From the NCBI GenBank assembly GCA_029558905.1, contig JAKQCX010000005.1, forward strand, positions 1 to 64,000: a stretch of 64,000 bases of DNA. The letters are read 5' to 3'. Each line of letters opens with the position of its first letter. Within the stretch, counting starts at the first letter, position 1. The notes under the pieces were generated by a model. The model saw nothing but the letters and a program-made list of their open reading frames with translations. It was not told the origin of the DNA and did no database searches. Source of the DNA: Pseudomonadota bacterium (GTDB lineage Bacteria > Pseudomonadota > Gammaproteobacteria > Burkholderiales > Thiobacillaceae). Both the position numbers and the translations under genes were made by a program. Of the stretch, positions 1 to 10,458 are shown one piece after another.

Positions 1-335
1 TGCAGCGCCGCCGCGTCCGGGTCCGGTTCTTCGCCGCCCTTGACCGAGCGGTCGCTCACCAGGAACACCGTCTGGCCCAGGCGGATATGGTCGCCGACCG
101 CCAGGTCCTGGCGCCCGGTGATGAAGACGTTGTTGACGCGCAGTCCGTTGGTGCTGTTCAGGTCCTCGACGATCAGCTTGTCGCCCTCGACGATGACCTT
201 GCAGTGGAAGCGCGACGACTTCTTGTCGAACACGCAGATCGTGTTCTTCTCGCTCCGGCCGATGGTGTTGTCGCCGGGCGCAAGGTCGTACTCCTCGCCC
301 TTGTTCATGCCGCTGAGGCAGATCAGTTTCGGCAT
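1..335 (-). CDS. FHA-domain protein, 3' part beyond the window edge
   Basis: A minus-strand reading frame opens with ATG at 335 and runs off the left edge, giving about 111 residues. It begins MPKLICLSGMNKGEEYDL and carries the phosphothreonine-binding signature of a forkhead-associated domain: GRSEKN near residues 26-31, SSRFHC near 40-45 and the NSTNG turn near 59-63. FHA domains bind phosphothreonine peptides in kinase, secretion or regulatory complexes. Nothing downstream is visible, so a fused output domain cannot be excluded. It diverges from serC across about 258 bases. Confidence 0.85.
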   Translation of the reverse strand, partial: MPKLICLSGMNKGEEYDLAPGDNTIGRSEKNTICVFDKKSSRFHCKVIVEGDKLIVEDLNSTNGLRVNNVFITGRQDLAVGDHIRLGQTVFLVSDRSVKGGEEPDPDAAAL

Positions 336-593
336 CGCTGCGTCCTCGTCGCTGGTCCTGGCATGCCCGGCCATGCCGTTTCCCGGGAAGCGCTCCCCGG
401 CGGGGTCTTGGGCAGGGGAACAATAGGAAGCGGGAAGCGGAATTGCAAGCCCGCCCCGGAAAAAACCTCGGCCCGGCCGAAGGGCCCGGCGACGGACTGG
501 CGGAAGCGGGAAAGCGCGCTATTGTTGGCCTGGCGCGGCCAGGCGCCGCGGCAACCGACATGCAACCCCCATCCCAACGAACGGAGGCCTTCC

Positions 594-1670
594 ATGCAGG
601 TGTACAACTTCAGCGCCGGGCCGGCGATGCTGCCGGCGGACGTCATGGCCATCGCCCGCGATGAGTTCTGCGACTTCCGCCAGACCGGCAGCGGCCTGAT
701 CGAGCTTTCCCACCGCGGCCCCGAGTTCACCGCCGTCATCGACCGCGCCGTGGCCAACATCCGCGAGCTCATGGGCCTCACCGACGACCATGCCGTGACC
801 TTCATCCAGGGCGGCGCCAGCCTCCAGTTCGCCATGGTCCCGATGAACCTCATGCTCCCCGGCGGCTTCGCCGAGTACGCCGACACCGGCAGCTGGTCCT
901 CCAAGGCGATGAAGGAGGCCAAGCTCTTCGGCGAGGTCCGCACCGTCGCCTCCAGCAAGGAGGCCAAGTACACCCATATCCCCGACGTCTCCGCCTGGGC
1001 CATGGATCCCGCCGCCTCCTACCTGCACATCACCTCCAACAACACCATCTTCGGCACCCAGTACCATGCCTTCCCGGAGGCGCCGACGCCGCTGGTCGCG
1101 GACATGTCCAGCGACATCATGTCCAAGGTCATCGACGCCAGCAAGTTCGGCCTGATCTATGCGGGCGCCCAGAAAAACATCGGCCCGTCTGGCCTAACCC
1201 TGGTCGTCGTGCACCGCGACCTGCTCGGCATGGCGCCCTTGACCATCCCGACCGTGATGGATTATGCGGTGATGGCCGAGAACGGTTCGATGCTCAATAC
1301 GCCGCCGACCTACGGCATCTACATCGCCGGCCTGGTGTTCCGCTGGCTCAAGGCCAAGGGCGGGCTGAGCGCCATGGAGCGGCAGAACATCACCAAGGCC
1401 GGCCTGTTGTATGACTGTCTGGACAGCACCGGCTTCTATGGCTCGCCCGTGGCGCGGGAGAACCGTTCGCGCATGAATGTTCCCTTTACCCTGCACGACG
1501 CCACCCTGGACGAGGCCTTCCTCAAGGGCGCCAAGGAACGCGGTCTGGTTCAGCTCAAGGGCCATCGCTCCGTGGGTGGCATGCGCGCCTCCATCTACAA
1601 CGCCATGCCCGTGGAAGGCGTACAGGCACTGGTGGACTACATGAAGGAATTCGAGAAGACGAAGGGATAA
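594..1670 (+). CDS. serC: phosphoserine aminotransferase
   Basis: 358 residues, the normal SerC length. It transfers an amino group from glutamate to 3-phosphohydroxypyruvate in serine synthesis, and can also act on the vitamin B6 precursor. The N-terminus MQVYNFSAGPAMLP is a SerC hallmark, and the PLP lysine is K194 in the motif GAQKNIGPSG. The ATG at 594 is preceded by ACGGAGG at 580-586; longer in-frame upstream codons read into non-homologous sequence. The next gene is the phosphoglycerate dehydrogenase that supplies its substrate, so the two form a serine pathway pair that leads into the aromatic cluster. Confidence 0.95.
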   Translation: MQVYNFSAGPAMLPADVMAIARDEFCDFRQTGSGLIELSHRGPEFTAVIDRAVANIRELMGLTDDHAVTFIQGGASLQFAMVPMNLMLPGGFAEYADTGSWSSKAMKEAKLFGEVRTVASSKEAKYTHIPDVSAWAMDPAASYLHITSNNTIFGTQYHAFPEAPTPLVADMSSDIMSKVIDASKFGLIYAGAQKNIGPSGLTLVVVHRDLLGMAPLTIPTVMDYAVMAENGSMLNTPPTYGIYIAGLVFRWLKAKGGLSAMERQNITKAGLLYDCLDSTGFYGSPVARENRSRMNVPFTLHDATLDEAFLKGAKERGLVQLKGHRSVGGMRASIYNAMPVEGVQALVDYMKEFEKTKG

Positions 1671-1685
1671 TCCATTGCCCGCAAG

Positions 1686-1729
1686 CGGCCATCCCCGGTG
1701 GAAGCCTGGATCCGGACGGCCGGTTTTTT
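1686..1729 (+). terminator. possible terminator or attenuator between serC and serA
   Basis: CGGCC (1686-1690) can pair with GGCCG (1718-1722), with a smaller CCGG/CCGG stem inside, immediately followed by six T residues (1724-1729). The stem is imperfect, so it may only attenuate read-through from serC into serA. Confidence 0.35.
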
Positions 1730-1762
1730 GTTGACGCCACAGGCAGAAGAAAGAATCGCACC

Positions 1763-2938
1763 ATGGCCACACGCAAAAAGATCCTCACCCTCAACGCCAT
1801 TTCCAGAAAGGGTCTGGCCCGTCTGCCCGACAGCTATGCAGTGGGCAGCGACGTATCCGATCCGGACGGTATCCTTGTGCGCTCCCAGGTCATGCATGAA
1901 ATGCCCATTCCGGACAGCGTGCTGGCCATCGGTCGGGCCGGCGCGGGCACCAACAACATCCCCGTGAAGGCCATGAGCGCGCGCGGCGTGGTGGTGTTCA
2001 ATGCCCCTGGCGCCAATGCCAATGCAGTGAAGGAACTGGTCATCGCCGGCATGCTCATGGGCGCGCGCAACCTGATCCCGGCCCTCAACTTCGTGATGGG
2101 TCTGCAGGGTGATGCCGAGTCCCTGCACAAGCAGGTGGAGGCGGGCAAGAAACATTTCGTCGGCCACGAACTGCCAGGCCGTACCCTGGGCATCGTTGGC
2201 CTGGGGGCCATCGGTTCCCTGGTGGCGGATGCGGCCCTGCGCCTGGGCATGCATGTCATCGGTTTCGACCCAGAGATCACCGTGGACGCGGCCTGGCGTC
2301 TGCCGGGGCAGGTGAAGAAGGCGGCCAGCGTGGACGATCTGCTCAAACACGCCGACTTCGTCAGCCTGCATACCCCCCTGGTGCCCGCCACCCGTGACCT
2401 GATCAATGCCGATCGGATCAGGCACGTCAAGAAGGGTTGCGTGCTGCTCAACTTTGCCCGGGATGGCATCGTCAATGAAGAAGCGGTGTTGGCAGGCCTG
2501 AACGAAAACCGCCTGCATGCCTATGTGTGTGACTTTCCCAGCAACCTGCTGCGCCAGCATCCGCGTTTCGTGGCCTTGCCCCATCTGGGGGCCTCCACGG
2601 AAGAGGCAGAAGAGAACTGCGCCATCATGGTGGCGGAACAGATCACCGACTATCTGGAAAATGGCAACATCCTCAATGCGGTCAACTTTCCCAGCGTGAG
2701 CATGCCGCGGGAATCCGCCTACCGCCTGGCCATTGCCAACGCCAACGTGCCCAACATGCTGGGTCAGATCTCCACGGCCGTGGCGGGTGCCGGTCTCAAC
2801 ATCCATAACATGGTCAACAAATCCAAGGGCGACATGGCCTTCACCCTGGTGGACGTGGACAGCGCCGTGCGTGAGAGTGTGCTCACCCAGCTGGCCGGCA
2901 TCGAGGGTGTGCTGCGTCTGCGCTATCTGCCGAACTGA
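1763..2938 (+). CDS. serA: D-3-phosphoglycerate dehydrogenase with ACT domain
   Basis: 391 residues. It oxidises 3-phosphoglycerate with NAD, the first step of serine synthesis. The Rossmann motif GLGAIG is at 146-151. The substrate-binding arginine is R233 in NFARDGIVNE and the catalytic histidine is H274 in LPHLGAS. The C-terminal 70 or so residues form an ACT domain, which in this family binds serine for feedback control. The protein is shorter than E. coli SerA (410) because it lacks the N-terminal extension. The usual acidic residue of the catalytic dyad lies in a divergent stretch (CDFPSN), so that residue is not certain. It is followed after 12 bases by pheA. Confidence 0.92.
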   Translation: MATRKKILTLNAISRKGLARLPDSYAVGSDVSDPDGILVRSQVMHEMPIPDSVLAIGRAGAGTNNIPVKAMSARGVVVFNAPGANANAVKELVIAGMLMGARNLIPALNFVMGLQGDAESLHKQVEAGKKHFVGHELPGRTLGIVGLGAIGSLVADAALRLGMHVIGFDPEITVDAAWRLPGQVKKAASVDDLLKHADFVSLHTPLVPATRDLINADRIRHVKKGCVLLNFARDGIVNEEAVLAGLNENRLHAYVCDFPSNLLRQHPRFVALPHLGASTEEAEENCAIMVAEQITDYLENGNILNAVNFPSVSMPRESAYRLAIANANVPNMLGQISTAVAGAGLNIHNMVNKSKGDMAFTLVDVDSAVRESVLTQLAGIEGVLRLRYLPN

Positions 2939-2950
2939 TCCTGACCGTCC

Positions 2951-4024
2951 ATGCAAGAAGACAGCCAGCACGAGGCCCTGCGGCTCCTGCGCGCGCAAAT
3001 CGATGCCCTGGATGAGCAGATCCTGGGTCTCATAAGCGAGCGGGGCCGCCTGGCCCAGGCCGTGGGCCATCTGAAGGACGGCATCATCTACAAGCCCGAA
3101 CGCGAGGCCCAGGTAGTGGCCCGGCTGCAAGCCTTGAACCCGGGACCCCTGACGCCGGACGCGCTGGTGGCGGTCTTCAGGGAGATCATGTCCGCATGCC
3201 GCGCCTTGGAGCAACAGCTCAGCGTTGCCTATCTGGGTCCGGCGGGCACCTTTTCCGAGGCCGCCACCGTCAAGCATTTCGGCCATGCCGTGCGTGGCAT
3301 GCCCTGCGACTGCATCGACGAGGTGTTCCGCAGTGTGGAGCGAGGCGAGGCCCATTACGGCGTTGTGCCGGTGGAAAACTCCACCGAGGGTGCGATATCC
3401 CGCACCCTGGACCTGATGCTGGAGACCCGGCTGAACATCTGTGGCGAGGTGCTGCTGCGGGTGCGTCAGCAACTTATGCGCAAACTGCCCACCCTGACGG
3501 GGATCCAGGTGGTGTACTCCCACGCCCAGTCCCTGGCTCAGTGTCACACCTGGTTGACGAAGCACCTGCCCGGGGTGAAAACCGTGCCGGTAAGCAGCAA
3601 TGCCGAGGCCGCCCGTCTGGCGGCCGAGGATCCCCATGCCGCCGCCCTTGGCAGTGCCCTGGCGGCGGAGCGTTACGACCTGCGCATCATCGCCCGGGAT
3701 GTGGAGGACGACACCCACAACACCACCCGCTTCCTGGTCATGGGGCGGGAGAACGTGACGGCTTCCGGCCGTGACAAGACCTCCCTGGTGCTGTCCGTGC
3801 ACAACCGTCCCGGGGCACTCCTGGATGTCCTTGCCCCGCTGGCCGAGCGCGGCATCGGCCTGAGCAAGCTGGAATCCCGGCCCGCGCGCAATGGTGCCTG
3901 GGAATATGTCTTCTACCTGGATCTGGACGGTCACCGGGACAGCGCTCACATCCAGGCCGCTCTGGCCGACCTGGGGACACGCTGTGCCTTTCTCAAGGTG
4001 CTGGGCGCCTATCCGCGGGCCTGA
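2951..4024 (+). CDS. pheA: chorismate mutase / prephenate dehydratase (P-protein)
   Basis: 357 residues carrying three domains. A chorismate mutase helix bundle spans about 5-85 (LRAQIDALDEQILGLI). Prephenate dehydratase spans about 92-270, with YLGPAGTFSE, VVPVENSTEG and the catalytic THNTTRFLV motif. A C-terminal ACT domain starts near 277 with the GALLDVL phenylalanine-binding signature. It turns chorismate into phenylpyruvate in the cytoplasm and is normally inhibited by phenylalanine. It lies 12 bases after serA and 14 bases before hisC, consistent with one transcript. Confidence 0.95.
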   Translation: MQEDSQHEALRLLRAQIDALDEQILGLISERGRLAQAVGHLKDGIIYKPEREAQVVARLQALNPGPLTPDALVAVFREIMSACRALEQQLSVAYLGPAGTFSEAATVKHFGHAVRGMPCDCIDEVFRSVERGEAHYGVVPVENSTEGAISRTLDLMLETRLNICGEVLLRVRQQLMRKLPTLTGIQVVYSHAQSLAQCHTWLTKHLPGVKTVPVSSNAEAARLAAEDPHAAALGSALAAERYDLRIIARDVEDDTHNTTRFLVMGRENVTASGRDKTSLVLSVHNRPGALLDVLAPLAERGIGLSKLESRPARNGAWEYVFYLDLDGHRDSAHIQAALADLGTRCAFLKVLGAYPRA

Positions 4025-4038
4025 CACAGGGACTCCAC

Positions 4039-5154
4039 ATGCCTTTGTACGCCAACGCGCCGGCCCATATCCGTGCCATCACACCGTATCAGCCGGGCAA
4101 GCCCATTTCCGAGTTGGCCCGTGAGATGGGCCTGGAGGAGGCCACGATCGTCAAACTGGCCTCCAATGAAAACCCCCTGGGTCCGAGCCCCCGCGCCCTG
4201 GCAGCCGTGCGTGAGGCTGTCCGGGACTTGGCCCGCTACCCGGATGGCGGCGGCTTCGAGCTGAAACAGGCCCTGTCGGCACGCTTGTGCGTGCAGCCGG
4301 GGCAGATCGTCCTGGGCAATGGCTCCAACGACGTGCTGGAGATGGTGGCCCGGGCCTTCCTGACTCCGGGCAACAGCGCCGTTTATGCCCAGTACGCCTT
4401 TGCCGTCTACCCCCTGGCGGTGCAGGCCGTGGGAGCGGCCGGTATCGAAGTGCCGGCGCAAGATTGGGGCCACGACCTGGAGGGCATGCTGGCGGCCATA
4501 CGCCCGGATACTCGTCTGGTGTTCATCGCCAATCCCAACAACCCCACCGGTACCCTGGTGGACCCGACGACCCTACGGTCCTTCGTGCAGCGCGTGCCGG
4601 ACCGGGTGGGCATCGTCCTGGACGAGGCCTACTTCGAATACCTGCCGGCGTATCTGCGCGCGGACAGCCTGGCCTGGATCCATTCCCACCCCAATCTCAT
4701 CGTCACACGCACATTTTCCAAGGCCTATGGCCTGGCCGGCTTGCGCGTGGGCTATGCCGTGGCCCACGCCAGCGTGGCCGACCTGCTCAACCGGGTGCGC
4801 CAGCCCTTCAACGTCAATGGCCTGGGCTTGGTGGCGGCACGTGCGGCCCTGGCGGACGAGGACCACCTGGCCCGGAGTCTGCAGGTCAATCGGGAAGGAC
4901 TGGAGCAGCTCGGCACGGGTCTGGCAGCCTTGGGGGTGAAATACATCCCCTCCCACGCCAACTTCCTCACCTGCGAGCTGGAAGATGCCGCCAGTGTCAA
5001 CCGCGCCCTGCTGGGGCGGGGGATCATCGTGCGCCCCATTGCCGGTTATGGCCTGCCGCGACACCTGCGGGTGAGTGTGGGCCTGGCCGCGGAAAATCGT
5101 CGTTTCCTGGATGCCCTGGAGGACATCCTGCGCTTCGACAGCGCAGGGTCATGA
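4039..5154 (+). CDS. hisC: histidinol-phosphate / aromatic aminotransferase (HisC2 type)
   Basis: 371 residues, fold type I PLP enzyme. Visible motifs are LASNENPLGPSP (41-52), NPNNPTGT (165-172), DEAYFEY (195-201) and the PLP lysine K228 in TFSKAYGLAGLRVGY. The family transaminates imidazole acetol phosphate in histidine synthesis. Its position between pheA and tyrA, away from other his genes, suggests that it mainly transaminates phenylpyruvate or hydroxyphenylpyruvate, or serves both pathways. AGGGA lies upstream of the ATG. Its stop overlaps the tyrA start (ATGA). Confidence 0.92.
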   Translation: MPLYANAPAHIRAITPYQPGKPISELAREMGLEEATIVKLASNENPLGPSPRALAAVREAVRDLARYPDGGGFELKQALSARLCVQPGQIVLGNGSNDVLEMVARAFLTPGNSAVYAQYAFAVYPLAVQAVGAAGIEVPAQDWGHDLEGMLAAIRPDTRLVFIANPNNPTGTLVDPTTLRSFVQRVPDRVGIVLDEAYFEYLPAYLRADSLAWIHSHPNLIVTRTFSKAYGLAGLRVGYAVAHASVADLLNRVRQPFNVNGLGLVAARAALADEDHLARSLQVNREGLEQLGTGLAALGVKYIPSHANFLTCELEDAASVNRALLGRGIIVRPIAGYGLPRHLRVSVGLAAENRRFLDALEDILRFDSAGS

Positions 5155-6029
5155 GTACGCGCATCGGCCGCCTGGCGGTGATCGGCGTGGGTCTCATCGG
5201 CGGCTCGTTCGCCCTGGATCTGAAACGCCTGGGTCTGGTGGACGAGGTGGTGGGAGCAGGGCGCTCCCGTGCCAATCTGGAGCTGGCCCTGGAGCGAGGG
5301 CTCATCGATGTCATGGTGGAAGACGCCATCAGTGCGGTGGTCCACGCGGACCTGGTGCTGCTGGCCCTGCCGGTGGGGGCCATGTCCCTGCTGTTTCGAG
5401 TCATCGGACCGGTCCTGCCACCCACCTGCATCCTGACGGATGCGGGCAGCACCAAGCAGGATGTCATCGCCGCCGCCCGGACGGGTCTGGGAGAGAAGAT
5501 CGGTCAGTTCGTGCCGGGTCACCCCATCGCCGGGGCGGAGACCAGCGGTGCCGCCGCAGCGCGCACCGGTCTTTATCAGGGCCGGCACTGCATCCTCACG
5601 CCCCTGCCGGAGAACCGGCCCCAGGATGTGGACCGGGTGGAGGCCCTGTGGGCGGCCTGTGGCGCCCGGGTGGAACGCCTGGAGCCCGGCATGCATGACA
5701 CCATCTTCGCGGCGGTGAGCCACCTGCCTCACCTGGCCTCCTTCGCCCTCATGGAGGACCTGGCGGCCCGGCCTGAGGCACCCGTCTATTTCCGTTATGC
5801 CGGTGCCGGTTTTCGCGACTTCACCCGCATCGCCGGCAGTCATCCGGAAATGTGGCGGGACATTACCCTGGCCAACCGCGGCGCACTGTTGACGGAGCTG
5901 GATGCCTATATCGCCAAGCTGCGGGAATTGCGTGGTCTCATCCAGGCAGGGGATGGCACCGGCCTGGAAGAGCTGTTCGCCCGGGCCCGTGCAGCACGTG
6001 TGAACTGGAACAAGGCAAGAAATGAGTGA
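5151..6029 (+). CDS. tyrA: prephenate dehydrogenase
   Basis: 292 residues. It oxidatively decarboxylates prephenate to 4-hydroxyphenylpyruvate for tyrosine. The N-terminal Rossmann motif is [15 protein letters not shown] (about 9-23). [11 protein letters not shown] (near 122-132) and [13 protein letters not shown] (near 181-193) hold the conserved histidines. The open frame extends far upstream, but that sequence is the shadow of hisC. ATG 5151 overlaps the hisC TGA, and the 3' end overlaps aroA by 8 bases, so translation is probably coupled. Confidence 0.94.
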   Translation: MSTRIGRLAVIGVGLIGGSFALDLKRLGLVDEVVGAGRSRANLELALERGLIDVMVEDAISAVVHADLVLLALPVGAMSLLFRVIGPVLPPTCILTDAGSTKQDVIAAARTGLGEKIGQFVPGHPIAGAETSGAAAARTGLYQGRHCILTPLPENRPQDVDRVEALWAACGARVERLEPGMHDTIFAAVSHLPHLASFALMEDLAARPEAPVYFRYAGAGFRDFTRIAGSHPEMWRDITLANRGALLTELDAYIAKLRELRGLIQAGDGTGLEELFARARAARVNWNKARNE

Positions 6030-7311
6030 TTACATCGATCTGACTGCCGCCAAGGGGGCGCGGGGCCAGGTACGCCTGCCCGGTTCCAAGAGCATTTCCA
6101 ACCGGGTGCTGCTTCTGTCGGCCCTGGCCCGGGGCAGCACGGAGGTGAGGGATCTGCTGGATTCCGACGACACGCGGGTGATGCTGGAAGCCCTGCAGCG
6201 CCTGGGGGTGGCCTGGCAACGCCAGCCTGGGACCGACAACTACCGTGTCCAGGGCGTGGCCGGGGCCTTCCCGGTGAAGTACGCCAGCCTGTTCCTGGGC
6301 AATGCCGGTACGGCCTTTCGCTCCCTCACGGCGGCCTGTGCCTTTGCCCATGGGGACTACGTGCTCTCCGGCGTGCCGCGCATGCATGAACGGCCCATCG
6401 GTGATCTGGTGGATGCCCTGCGTCAGGCCGGCGCCCAGATCGACTACACCGAGAACGAGGGTTTTCCGCCTTTGCACATCCTGCCACCGGAGCTCGGCGA
6501 CGGCGAGATCACGGTGAAGGGCAAGGTCTCCAGCCAGTATCTCACAGGCCTGCTGCTGGCCGCCCCCCTGCTGGGGCGGGAGGTGGTGGTGCGGGTGGAA
6601 GGTGAACTCATCTCCAAACCCTATGTGGAAATCACGCTCAACCTGATGAGGCGCTTCGGCGTGGAGGTTAATAGAGAAGGCTGGCAGCGCTTCACTGTAC
6701 CCGCATCCCAGTACCGGAGCCCCGGTCGCATTGCCGTGGAAGGGGATGCCTCCTCCGCCTCCTATTTCCTGGCGGCCGGCGCCATCGGCCATGGTCCGGT
6801 GCGGGTGCATGGGGTGGGGCGCGACAGCATCCAGGGGGATGTGCGTTTTGCCGAGGCCCTGGCGCGCATGGGGGCGGAACTCAGCTTTGGCCCGGACTGG
6901 ATCGAGTGCCGCCTGGGCTGTGTCGACAGGCTCCAGGCCCTGGACCTGGACTGCAACCATATCCCGGACGCGGCCATGACCCTGGCCATCCTGGCACTGT
7001 ATGCCGAAGGCCCCTCGACCCTGCGCAACATCGCCTCCTGGCGGGTGAAGGAGACGGACCGTATCGCCGCCATGGCCACGGAGCTGCGCAAGCTGGGGGC
7101 CACGGTGGAAGAGGGGAACGATTCCCTCCGCATCGCCCCACCCACCAGTCTCACGGCCAACGCCAGCATCGACACCTATGACGACCACCGCATGGCCATG
7201 TGCTTCTCCCTTGTGGCCTTGAGTGGCGTGCCCATCCGCATCAACGATCCGCAATGCGTGAACAAGACCTTTCCGGAGTATTGGGACGCCTTCCGGAACA
7301 TTGCGCAATGA
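6022..7311 (+). CDS. aroA: 3-phosphoshikimate 1-carboxyvinyltransferase (EPSP synthase)
   Basis: 429 residues, the standard length. It joins phosphoenolpyruvate to shikimate-3-phosphate, the sixth shikimate step. The first signature [18 protein letters not shown] is near the N-terminus, with [13 protein letters not shown] (about 91-103), [17 protein letters not shown] and a C-terminal [10 protein letters not shown]. The shikimate-binding lysine and the NAG(T)A(F)R element are intact. The start overlaps tyrA and the stop overlaps cmk (ATGA at 7308-7311). Confidence 0.96.
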   Translation: MSDYIDLTAAKGARGQVRLPGSKSISNRVLLLSALARGSTEVRDLLDSDDTRVMLEALQRLGVAWQRQPGTDNYRVQGVAGAFPVKYASLFLGNAGTAFRSLTAACAFAHGDYVLSGVPRMHERPIGDLVDALRQAGAQIDYTENEGFPPLHILPPELGDGEITVKGKVSSQYLTGLLLAAPLLGREVVVRVEGELISKPYVEITLNLMRRFGVEVNREGWQRFTVPASQYRSPGRIAVEGDASSASYFLAAGAIGHGPVRVHGVGRDSIQGDVRFAEALARMGAELSFGPDWIECRLGCVDRLQALDLDCNHIPDAAMTLAILALYAEGPSTLRNIASWRVKETDRIAAMATELRKLGATVEEGNDSLRIAPPTSLTANASIDTYDDHRMAMCFSLVALSGVPIRINDPQCVNKTFPEYWDAFRNIAQ

Positions 7312-7985
7312 GCCGGGCGCCCGTCATCGCCATCGACGGCCCGTCCGCCTCGGGCAAGGGTACCGTGGCGGCGCGGGTGGCCCAGGCACTGGGCTTTCAC
7401 TATCTGGACAGTGGCGCCCTTTACCGGGTGACGGCCTTTGCCGCCCAGGATTCCGGACTGCCCCTGACGGACGAGCCGGCCCTGGCACGGCTGGCGGAAG
7501 GCCTGGACATCCGTTTTGATGGTGTCGAGGTCTACTTGCACGGTCAACCGGTGGGCGAGGCCATTCGCAGCGAAGAGGTGGGCCGAGCCGCTTCCCGTAT
7601 CGCCGCCCTGCCACGCCTGCGGCTAGCGTTGCTGGGCCGGCAGCGCGCTTTTCGCCAGCCGCCCGGCCTGGTGACGGATGGGCGGGACATGGGTTCCACG
7701 GTTTTTCCCGAAGCCAGCCTCAAGGTCTTTCTCACCGCCAGTGCCGAAGAACGCGCGCAGAGGCGGTATAAGCAGTTGATCGAAAAGGGTTTGCCTGCTA
7801 ACGTGACGGCCCTGCTGCAGGACCTGCGGGAACGGGATGCGCGGGATGCCGCCCGGAGTACCGCGCCCCTGCGCCAGATGGCGGATGCCCGTCTGCTCGA
7901 TACCTCGCATCTCACCATAGATCGGGCTGTGGAGCAGGTGCTGGCCTGGTATCGGGCCACGGTATCGGGATCAGCCGCCGCTTGA
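7308..7985 (+). CDS. cmk: cytidylate kinase
   Basis: 225 residues. It phosphorylates CMP and dCMP with ATP. The P-loop GPSASGKG is at 11-18, followed by YLDSGALYR (NMP binding), a [10 protein letters not shown] core and the lid [13 protein letters not shown]. The start overlaps aroA, and the gene is followed by rpsA, the classical aroA-cmk-rpsA order of proteobacteria. Confidence 0.96.
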   Translation: MSRAPVIAIDGPSASGKGTVAARVAQALGFHYLDSGALYRVTAFAAQDSGLPLTDEPALARLAEGLDIRFDGVEVYLHGQPVGEAIRSEEVGRAASRIAALPRLRLALLGRQRAFRQPPGLVTDGRDMGSTVFPEASLKVFLTASAEERAQRRYKQLIEKGLPANVTALLQDLRERDARDAARSTAPLRQMADARLLDTSHLTIDRAVEQVLAWYRATVSGSAAA

Positions 7986-8060
7986 GCCGAGAGGCCGCTC
8001 ACAGTGGCCTTGCTTGTTTAACCAACCCCCGCAGCCATGCGGTTCATCTCAGGTTTGTTC

Positions 8061-9773
8061 ATGTCCACTGCTACCACTCCTTCCGCCATGGAAACCATGG
8101 AATCCTTCGCCGACCTCCTCGAAGAGAGCATCTCCAAGCAGGAAATGCGTCAGGGCGAAGTCATCACCGCCGAGGTCGTCGCCGTCGACGACAATTTCGT
8201 CACCGTCAACGCCGGTCTCAAGTCCGAGAGCCTGATTCCCGTCGAAGAATTCAAGAACGACCGCGGCGAAGTGGAGGCGCAGGTAGGCGACTTCATCCAG
8301 GTCGCCATCGAATCCATCGAGGACGGCTTCGGCTCCACCAAGCTGTCCCGTGATCGCGCCCGACGCCTCGCAGCCTGGCTGGACCTGGAGGCCGCCATGG
8401 AAGAAGGCCGTATCGTCAAGGGCGTGATCAACGGCAAGGTGAAGGGAGGGCTCACGGTCATGTGCAATGGCATTCGCGCCTTCCTGCCGGGCTCCCTGGT
8501 GGACGTGCGCCCCATCAAGGACACCACGCCCTTCGAGAACAAGGAAGCCGAGTTCAAGGTCATCAAGCTGGATCGCAAGCGCAACAACGTGGTGGTGTCG
8601 CGCAAGGCCGTGCTGGAACAGAGCATGGGCGCCGAGCGCGAACAGCTGCTGGCCAACCTGAAGGAAGGCGCCATCGTCAAGGGCATCGTCAAGAACATCA
8701 CAGAATACGGCGCCTTCGTGGATCTGGGCGGCATCGACGGCCTGCTGCACATCACCGATCTGGCCTGGCGTCGCGTCAAGCATCCCACCGAGGTGGTCAA
8801 TGTGGGGGACGAGGTCAGCGCCATGGTGCTCAAGTTCGACCAGGAGAAGAACCGTGTCTCCCTGGGCCTGAAGCAATTGGGCGAGGATCCCTGGGTGGGA
8901 CTGTCGCGCCGCTATCCCACGAGCACCCGCATGTTCGGTAAGGTCGCCAACCTCACCGACTACGGTGCCTTCGTGGAGATCGAGCCCGGCATCGAGGGTC
9001 TGGTGCACGTGTCCGAGATGGACTGGACCAACAAGAACGTCAACCCTTCCAAGATGGTGTCCCTGGGAGACGAGGTGGAAGTCATGGTGCTGGAGATCGA
9101 CGAAGACCGGCGTCGCATCTCCCTGGGCATGAAGCAGTGCAAGGCCAATCCCTGGGACGATTTCTCCATGAACTACAAGAAGGGCGACAAGGTCTCCGGT
9201 CAGATCAAGTCCATCACCGACTTCGGTGTGTTCATCGGCCTGCCGGGTGGCATCGACGGCCTGGTGCACCTGTCCGACCTGTCCTGGAGCCTGCCGGGCG
9301 AGGAGGCCATCCGCAATTACCGCAAGGGTGAGGAAGTGGAGGCCGTGGTGCTGGCCATCGACGTGGACAAGGAGCGCATTTCCCTGGGCATCAAGCAGTT
9401 GGAGAGCGATCCATTCAATGCCTATGTGGCCACCCATGAAAAAGGCAGCATCGCCTCCGGCACGGTGAAGTCCATGGATGCCAAGGGCGCGGTGATCCAG
9501 CTGGGCGATGATGTCGAAGGTTACCTGCGGGCTTCCGAGGTCTCGCGGGAACGGGTCGAGGACATCCGCACACATCTGCGCGAGGGCGACAAGGTGGAGG
9601 CGGTGATCATCAACATCGATCGCAAGAACCGTCAGATCAACCTGTCCATCAAGTCCAGGGATGCGGCGGAACAGGCCGATGCCCTGCGCAAGCTGGCCGC
9701 AGAGCATTCAACCGGCACCACCAACCTGGGTGCCCTGCTCAAGGCCAAGCTCGACCACAAGAGCGCTGAATGA
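8061..9773 (+). CDS. rpsA: 30S ribosomal protein S1
   Basis: 570 residues with six S1 RNA-binding repeats. Repeat cores such as [33 protein letters not shown] and [17 protein letters not shown] are clear in repeats 3-5. It binds mRNA and delivers it to the 30S subunit. I chose ATG 8061 ([20 protein letters not shown]), which matches the usual start of the family; an in-frame ATG at 8037 lies in the leader. AGG at 8051-8053 is a weak ribosome-binding site, in keeping with rpsA genes that lack a strong SD. The end abuts ihfB. Confidence 0.95.
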   Translation: MSTATTPSAMETMESFADLLEESISKQEMRQGEVITAEVVAVDDNFVTVNAGLKSESLIPVEEFKNDRGEVEAQVGDFIQVAIESIEDGFGSTKLSRDRARRLAAWLDLEAAMEEGRIVKGVINGKVKGGLTVMCNGIRAFLPGSLVDVRPIKDTTPFENKEAEFKVIKLDRKRNNVVVSRKAVLEQSMGAEREQLLANLKEGAIVKGIVKNITEYGAFVDLGGIDGLLHITDLAWRRVKHPTEVVNVGDEVSAMVLKFDQEKNRVSLGLKQLGEDPWVGLSRRYPTSTRMFGKVANLTDYGAFVEIEPGIEGLVHVSEMDWTNKNVNPSKMVSLGDEVEVMVLEIDEDRRRISLGMKQCKANPWDDFSMNYKKGDKVSGQIKSITDFGVFIGLPGGIDGLVHLSDLSWSLPGEEAIRNYRKGEEVEAVVLAIDVDKERISLGIKQLESDPFNAYVATHEKGSIASGTVKSMDAKGAVIQLGDDVEGYLRASEVSRERVEDIRTHLREGDKVEAVIINIDRKNRQINLSIKSRDAAEQADALRKLAAEHSTGTTNLGALLKAKLDHKSAE

Positions 9774-9787
9774 TGGATGCGGGCGCC

Positions 9788-10069
9788 ATGACCAAGTCGG
9801 AGCTGATCGCCCGACTGGCGGAGCGCCATCCACATCTGGTGATGACGGATGCCGAACTGGCGGTGAAGACCATCCTGGATGCCATGATTTCCAGTCTGGT
9901 ATCCGGCCAACGCATCGAAATCCGCGGGTTCGGCAGTTTCAGCCTGAATTTCAGGCCACCGCGTGTGGGGCGCAATCCCAAGACCGGCGAGAAGGTCCTG
10001 GTGGCCGGCAAATACGTGCCCCACTTCAAGGCGGGCAAGGAATTGCGTGACCGCGTGGATTACGGCTGA
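9788..10069 (+). CDS. ihfB: integration host factor beta subunit
   Basis: 93 residues, DNABII family. The heterodimer with IHF-alpha sharply bends DNA. The helical base is [20 protein letters not shown], and the beta arm GRNPKTG carries the intercalating proline P64. An in-frame ATG at 9770 overlaps the rpsA stop and would add six residues; the family normally begins MTKSELI. It sits immediately after rpsA, as in most proteobacteria, and is closed by a strong terminator. Confidence 0.95.
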   Translation: MTKSELIARLAERHPHLVMTDAELAVKTILDAMISSLVSGQRIEIRGFGSFSLNFRPPRVGRNPKTGEKVLVAGKYVPHFKAGKELRDRVDYG

Positions 10070-10101
10070 AACACCACGTTCCGGCCTCGAGATGGAGAAG
10101 G

Positions 10102-10133
10102 GCGCCGTCCCGCGGCGGGACGGCGCTTTTTTT
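10102..10133 (+). terminator. rho-independent terminator after ihfB
   Basis: A perfect 11-bp GC-rich stem (10102-10112 with 10116-10126) with a 3-base loop, followed by seven T residues. It separates the rpsA-ihfB transcript from lapA. Confidence 0.9.
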
Positions 10134-10212
10134 CGTGCGCCACCGCCATGACCATGCAGGCGGTTCACCGCTACAATCCGCTGCATCCGGGCCACACCCT
10201 ACGGTCTTCTCC

Positions 10213-10458
10213 GTGCGTACGCTGCTCCTCATCCTCAAGCTGACCCTGTTTCTGCTTCTCCTGGGGCTGGCCGTGCGCAACAGCGATTTGGTCACGGTGC
10301 ACTACTTCCTTGGTATGGCGTGGCAGGCCCCCCTGGCCCTGGTCATCTTCGTGGCCTTTGCCATTGGCCTGGTGCTGGGGCTTCTGGCCTGTAGCGTGCG
10401 GTTGCTGCGTTATCAGCGCGAACTGCGCAGCCTGCGCAAGCAAGTGCCGACGGAATAG
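10213..10458 (+). CDS. lapA: LapA-family inner-membrane protein (DUF1049)
   Basis: 81 residues from GTG 10213 (VRTLLLILKLTLFLLLLGLA). There are two transmembrane helices, about 3-20 and 37-58, with the short NSD(L)VTVHYFLG hairpin between them typical of DUF1049. A basic amphipathic helix (RYQRELRSLRKQ) ends the protein. With LapB it belongs to the lipopolysaccharide assembly module that couples LPS synthesis to FtsH control of LpxC. A GTG at 10135 would add 26 non-homologous residues starting within the terminator, so I rejected it. It abuts lapB directly. Confidence 0.85.
   Translation: MRTLLLILKLTLFLLLLGLAVRNSDLVTVHYFLGMAWQAPLALVIFVAFAIGLVLGLLACSVRLLRYQRELRSLRKQVPTE

Noticed and set aside
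1637-4027. 796-residue minus-strand frame
   Set aside because: Antisense to serA and pheA with no family resemblance and a His/Gln/Gly-rich composition typical of shadows.
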